The notes under the pieces are model-generated. The model was not told the DNA's origin. It saw only the letters and a program-made list of their open reading frames with translations, and did not search any database. From JBCAWW01 sp039024315 (GTDB lineage: Bacteria; Bacteroidota; Bacteroidia; J057): a stretch of 64,000 bases of DNA. The translations under genes were made by a program, and so were the position numbers. This document shows positions 60,831 to 64,000 of this stretch, one piece after another; the first letter of the stretch is position 1, and the number at the start of each line of letters is the position of its first letter. The stretch spans positions 72,127-136,126 of the forward strand of contig JBCCQN010000004.1 in the NCBI GenBank assembly GCA_039024315.1. Reading direction: 5' to 3'.

Positions 60831-62195
60831 TCATTTTTTTGGACCTTTTTCTTTTTCTACTGCTTCGCAGAACGCTTTTATCTTGCCGATTTCACGGTCG
60901 ATATCCCCAGCGCCTAGACTTAGCAATATGGTCGGCATCTCGATTACTGTTTCCAGCACTTTTGTGATATCCCTGCGGGGAACGATTCTCTTGTTCGCCA
61001 AAGGCATACTTTCCAAAAGCATTTCAGAATTCACACCTTCGATGGGTTCTTCCCTTGCTGGATAGATATCCATCAAGAGTAGTGCATCTGCTTTCGCGAG
61101 CTCAGCACTGAAGCCTTCTGCAAAATCTCTCGTCCGACTAAAGAGGTGAGGTTGAAATACCACCACTAACTGTCGATCTGGGAATAAGCGTCTCGCTGTA
61201 TCCATTGCGGCCGCAATCTCGGTTGGATGATGTGCATAATCGTCGATATAAGTGAGCTGCTCAGTATGATATTGCTGCTCAAATCGGCGATAGATACCCG
61301 CGAAACTGTTGACTGCTTCCCTTAGCACTGACAATTCAGCTCCTGCCTCCAATGCCAATACCATCGCAGCGACCATATTCAAGACATTATGCTGTCCCGG
61401 AAATGGTAATCGAATCCCTTCGAGTTGGCGTTCGGCGGAGACGAAATCAAAAACAGTCTCTAAATCACCGTAGCGGAGATTTTGCGCTTGGAAGTCCCCC
61501 TCATTAATCCCGAATGTCTGCACTTCTTGTGTCCAGCCTCGATCCTGCAATGAGTGATGCACCAACAAGCGATCTGATAGCTTGGCAAAGGCCCGATAGT
61601 TATCCGCCATTTCTTCTGGGGTCCCGTAGATATCGAGATGATCCGGGTCCATAGAAGTGATGATGGCACTCTCAGGATTGAGCGTTAAAAACGAACGGTC
61701 AAATTCATCCGCTTCCACCACTAGCCAATCAGACTCTCCGTAGGCAAAATTGCCTGCGAGATTGCGTGAGATACCTCCCAAAAATGCGGTACAATCGACT
61801 CCAGTATGACGCAGCAAATGCGCTAACATGCTCGAAGTAGTGGTTTTGCCGTGGGTTCCAGCCACAGCAAGTGTTCGATAGTTTTCACTGATCAAACCCA
61901 ATATCTGAGAGCGTTTCAGAATCGGAATACCTGCTTCCAAAGCGGCCTGATATTCTACATTGTCCTGACTAATCGCTGGAGTGTAGATCATCATATCGAC
62001 CCCTTGGATATGGGTAGGGTCCAGTATGTAAAAGAGCGTCATCCCCTCATCTTCCAAGCCTTTGGTAACGATCGATTGAGACCGATCATATCCCAAAACC
62101 TTTTTCCCCTCTCGGTGGAAGTAGTGCGCCAAGGCACTCATTCCTATTCCGCCAATGCCCAAAAAGTAGATGGTATTTACCTGCTTTAGGTCCAT
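60831..62195 (-). CDS. murC: UDP-N-acetylmuramate--L-alanine ligase
   Basis: Adds L-Ala to UDP-MurNAc, the first peptide step of peptidoglycan synthesis. 454 residues. The N-terminal Rossmann part begins VNTIYFLGIGGIGMSALAHYF; the ATP loop is GTHGKTTTSSMLAHLL; catalytic segments include EADEFDRSFL, YIDDYAHHPTEIAA and VFQPHLFSRTRDF. It overlaps murG by 10 bases, so translation is coupled. The final 20 codons include a hairpin-AACGC repeat. Confidence 0.97.
   Translation of the reverse strand: MDLKQVNTIYFLGIGGIGMSALAHYFHREGKKVLGYDRSQSIVTKGLEDEGMTLFYILDPTHIQGVDMMIYTPAISQDNVEYQAALEAGIPILKRSQILGLISENYRTLAVAGTHGKTTTSSMLAHLLRHTGVDCTAFLGGISRNLAGNFAYGESDWLVVEADEFDRSFLTLNPESAIITSMDPDHLDIYGTPEEMADNYRAFAKLSDRLLVHHSLQDRGWTQEVQTFGINEGDFQAQNLRYGDLETVFDFVSAERQLEGIRLPFPGQHNVLNMVAAMVLALEAGAELSVLREAVNSFAGIYRRFEQQYHTEQLTYIDDYAHHPTEIAAAMDTARRLFPDRQLVVVFQPHLFSRTRDFAEGFSAELAKADALLLMDIYPAREEPIEGVNSEMLLESMPLANKRIVPRRDITKVLETVIEMPTILLSLGAGDIDREIGKIKAFCEAVEKEKGPKK
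60860..60882 (+). repeat. Hairpin-AACGC repeat, copy 42
   Basis: Stem CTGC/GCAG, loop TTC, tail AACGCTTTTATC. Antisense near the murC 3' end. Confidence 0.65.
60970..60990 (+). repeat. Hairpin-AACGC repeat, variant copy 43
   Basis: Stem TCCC/GGGG (one T-G pair), loop TGC, tail AACGATTCTC. Antisense in murC. Confidence 0.4.
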
Positions 62196-63286
62196 TTCAT
62201 CTCCTTGTATATCGCATCGACTATTTCTTTAGCAGCATCGTGTTTCTCCATTTTGCTGATGGCAGTAGTTAACTCCTTCAGTCTTGCAGAATCTTTGATG
62301 ATAGCTAAGCTTTCTGTCACTAATTGCTCACGTGCATCCACATCCTTAACCAAATGAGCCGCTCCTTTTTCTGAAAGCGAAAGCGCATTTTTGGTCTGGT
62401 GATCCTCCGACACATTGGGAGAAGGCACCAAGATGGCTGGCTTAGATAAAGCGGTCAGCTCTGAGATGGTGCTACCACCCGCGCGACTGATCACGATATC
62501 TGCAGCTGCATAGGCCGCGGCCATATCTTCGATAAATGCCATAAGCCGAATGTCCTTATGTTCTGGCACTTGAGGCTTAAGCTTTTCGTAATAGCCTTTG
62601 CCGCATTGCCAAACCAATTGAACACCTGCTTCTGCAAAGCGTAAAGCGTCTTTTTTGAAGGCTTCGTTTAAGGTCAATGCCCCTAAACTTCCGCCCAAGC
62701 TCAGCACTATTGGTCGCTCAGGATCAAGTCCCATTTGGGTCGCCGCGCTAGCACGATCCGGCAGCTCAAAGCTTCGGATGGGGTTGCCTGTAACCTGAAT
62801 CTTCTCCTTCGGGAAATACTTGCCTGCATCGGCATTGCCGAGAAGAATTCGGGTAGCACGCTTGGCTAACCAACGATTGACCAAACCGGGGTAAGCGTTC
62901 TGCTCGCAGAGGAACAAAGGAAGTCCACGTCCAGAAGCGACCCGACCTACGGGTCCACTGGCATAGCCACCTACGCCTACCACACACTGTGGCTTAAAAC
63001 GCCTCACAATTTTGCCTGCATTAAGCAAGCTGCTTGCGAGCTTGATGGGAAAGAGCAAGTTGCGACGAATATTGCGCAACGTAATCTGACGGTGAATCCC
63101 ACTAATCCACACCGCCTCGATTTTATAACCATAGCGGGGTACCACATCTAATTCCATCCCCCCTTTGGCTCCTACAAACAATATCTCCGCATCTGGATCA
63201 CGGCGCTTAATCTCGCCTGCGATGGAGACGGCTGGGAAAATATGTCCACCGGTTCCTCCTCCAGATATGATGACTCGTTTTTGCAT
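62186..63286 (-). CDS. murG: Lipid II synthase MurG
   Basis: Transfers GlcNAc from UDP-GlcNAc to lipid I at the inner membrane, 366 residues. The N-terminal GGGTGGHIFPAVSIA loop, the acceptor-side CVVGVGGYASGPV and CEQNAYPGLVNRWLA, and the donor-side ISRAGGSTISELTALSKPAILVP are all present. It is two bases from the ftsW stop and overlaps murC. Confidence 0.97.
   Translation of the reverse strand: MQKRVIISGGGTGGHIFPAVSIAGEIKRRDPDAEILFVGAKGGMELDVVPRYGYKIEAVWISGIHRQITLRNIRRNLLFPIKLASSLLNAGKIVRRFKPQCVVGVGGYASGPVGRVASGRGLPLFLCEQNAYPGLVNRWLAKRATRILLGNADAGKYFPKEKIQVTGNPIRSFELPDRASAATQMGLDPERPIVLSLGGSLGALTLNEAFKKDALRFAEAGVQLVWQCGKGYYEKLKPQVPEHKDIRLMAFIEDMAAAYAAADIVISRAGGSTISELTALSKPAILVPSPNVSEDHQTKNALSLSEKGAAHLVKDVDAREQLVTESLAIIKDSARLKELTTAISKMEKHDAAKEIVDAIYKEMKWT
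62891..62910 (-). repeat. Hairpin-AACGC repeat, copy 44
   Basis: Stem TCTGC/GCAGA, loop GA, tail ACGCTTAC. Sense strand in murG at the conserved EQNAYPG, so partly constrained by protein. Confidence 0.45.
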
Positions 63287-63288
63287 AT

Positions 63289-64000
63289 TTATACACTCGC
63301 ATAGCGTGCCCTAGGGCGGCTAGCGCGACTTCTTTGAGTTGCTTTCTTTTCTATTGCGTCTCGGCTCACACTCAGTATGATCCCGAGAGAGACACTGGTC
63401 ATTAAAATGGATGATCCTCCAACACTAATCAGTGGCAATGTCAGTCCAGTTACCGGCAATAGCCCAACGGTTACCCCCATATTCATCATCGCCTGCAAGA
63501 CTAGGATGAAGGATAAACCTGCTGCCATTAAGGCTCCAAAGGTTTTACTCACGGTAACAATACTCACCGCTCGGAAGAGTAAAACCAGGTACAACAGAAT
63601 CACCACTGCTCCTCCCAATAGACCATATTCCTCTACGATTATGGCGTAGACGTAATCCGACTCCGCATTGGCGAGATAGTTTCGTTGTGAGCTTTTGCCG
63701 ACTCCTTTTCCAAACAGGCTTCCAGTAGCAAGCGCAACATTGGCTTGCAATGTCTGAGATTCAATATTATCGCCTGAACTAGTCCATTGGGCGACATAGG
63801 CATCCCAACGATTGGCCCAAGTATCGGCTCGCTTTGCAGTCTTACCGAGGATCAAAAGCCCTAGCAAAGCCACTCCTACGAGAATGCCGAGGTATTTGAT
63901 GTCAACCCCTGCGATGAACATCACCATAAGGCTGGCGATAAACATCAACATGGCAGTACTCAAGTCAGATGGCGCAATCAAGCCGCAGATCACCGATACC
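63289..64000 (-). CDS. ftsW: Peptidoglycan polymerase FtsW, C-terminal part
   Basis: The window cuts this gene: the visible part is the last ~236 residues and its start is beyond 64000. The SEDS family pattern is clear: VICGLIAPSDLSTA near the cut, NIESQTLQANVALATGSLFGKGVGKSSQRNYLANAESDYVYAIIVEEYG, and VTGLTLPLISVGGSSILMTSVSLGIILSVSRD. Lipid II polymerisation at the septum, with a partner PBP, is its family role. RodA is less likely given the murG neighbour. The tail is short and basic. Confidence 0.93.
   Translation of the reverse strand, partial: VSVICGLIAPSDLSTAMLMFIASLMVMFIAGVDIKYLGILVGVALLGLLILGKTAKRADTWANRWDAYVAQWTSSGDNIESQTLQANVALATGSLFGKGVGKSSQRNYLANAESDYVYAIIVEEYGLLGGAVVILLYLVLLFRAVSIVTVSKTFGALMAAGLSFILVLQAMMNMGVTVGLLPVTGLTLPLISVGGSSILMTSVSLGIILSVSRDAIEKKATQRSRASRPRARYASV

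Noticed and set aside
8579..62910. CRISPR-like or tandem arrays formed by the repeats
   Set aside because: Copies are scattered singly with no regular spacing and varied stem sequences.

Overview
The window comes from a Bacteroidota chromosome, most likely a Saprospirales/Lewinella-like lineage. Signs of this are several secreted proteins with type IX secretion (T9SS) C-terminal sorting domains, a PorE-like TPR/propeller/OmpA protein, TPR-fused LytS-type kinases, promoters of the TTTG-N19-TAnnTTTG type, weak Shine-Dalgarno sites, and a dcw cluster with Bacteroidota-style FtsQ/FtsA/FtsZ. Family assignments rest on reading the sequence, not on searches.

Layout. (1) 1-7.9 kb is the right-hand part of an integrated conjugative or mobilizable element: a coupling ATPase without its own membrane anchor, a separate membrane protein, a MOBF relaxase-helicase, two small proteins and a tyrosine recombinase. 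It lies at the 3' end of a tRNA-Ser(GGA) gene (7914-8004) and its other end is outside the window. (2) 8.0-13.2 kb holds a LytTR response regulator and two paralogous TPR histidine kinases. (3) 13.2-29.1 kb is mostly housekeeping and envelope: tyrS, purM, a PorE-like OmpA protein, an MlaE permease, MscS, an ECF sigma factor with a membrane partner, tpx, a BatA-like protein, an aldo/keto reductase and a hydratase. (4) 29.3-39.4 kb holds a three-gene secreted/lipoprotein operon, a sodium:solute symporter, a DUF4301 protein and a small T9SS cargo. (5) 39.5-51.3 kb holds two related helical-repeat proteins, an unknown HTH/helical gene pair, comF, a Glu/Leu-type dehydrogenase, an NhaD-like antiporter and an AsmA-like protein. 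(6) 51.7-56.9 kb holds gyrB, the SRP (4.5S) RNA, ribD, a small outer-membrane protein and a di-haem peroxidase. (7) 57.1-64 kb is the division cluster ftsW-murG-murC-ftsQ-ftsA-ftsZ, read leftwards.

The strongest unexplained signal is a dispersed DNA element: a short hairpin (usually a 4-6 bp stem and 2-6 nt loop, often TGC, TTC or TTT) immediately followed by AACGCTYA. I found 44 sites by eye in 8.6-62.9 kb. They occur in both orientations, between genes and inside genes on sense and antisense strands. The stem sequence differs from site to site while pairing is kept, and the AACGC tail stays fixed. None was found in the integrated element. I do not recognise it as a described family.
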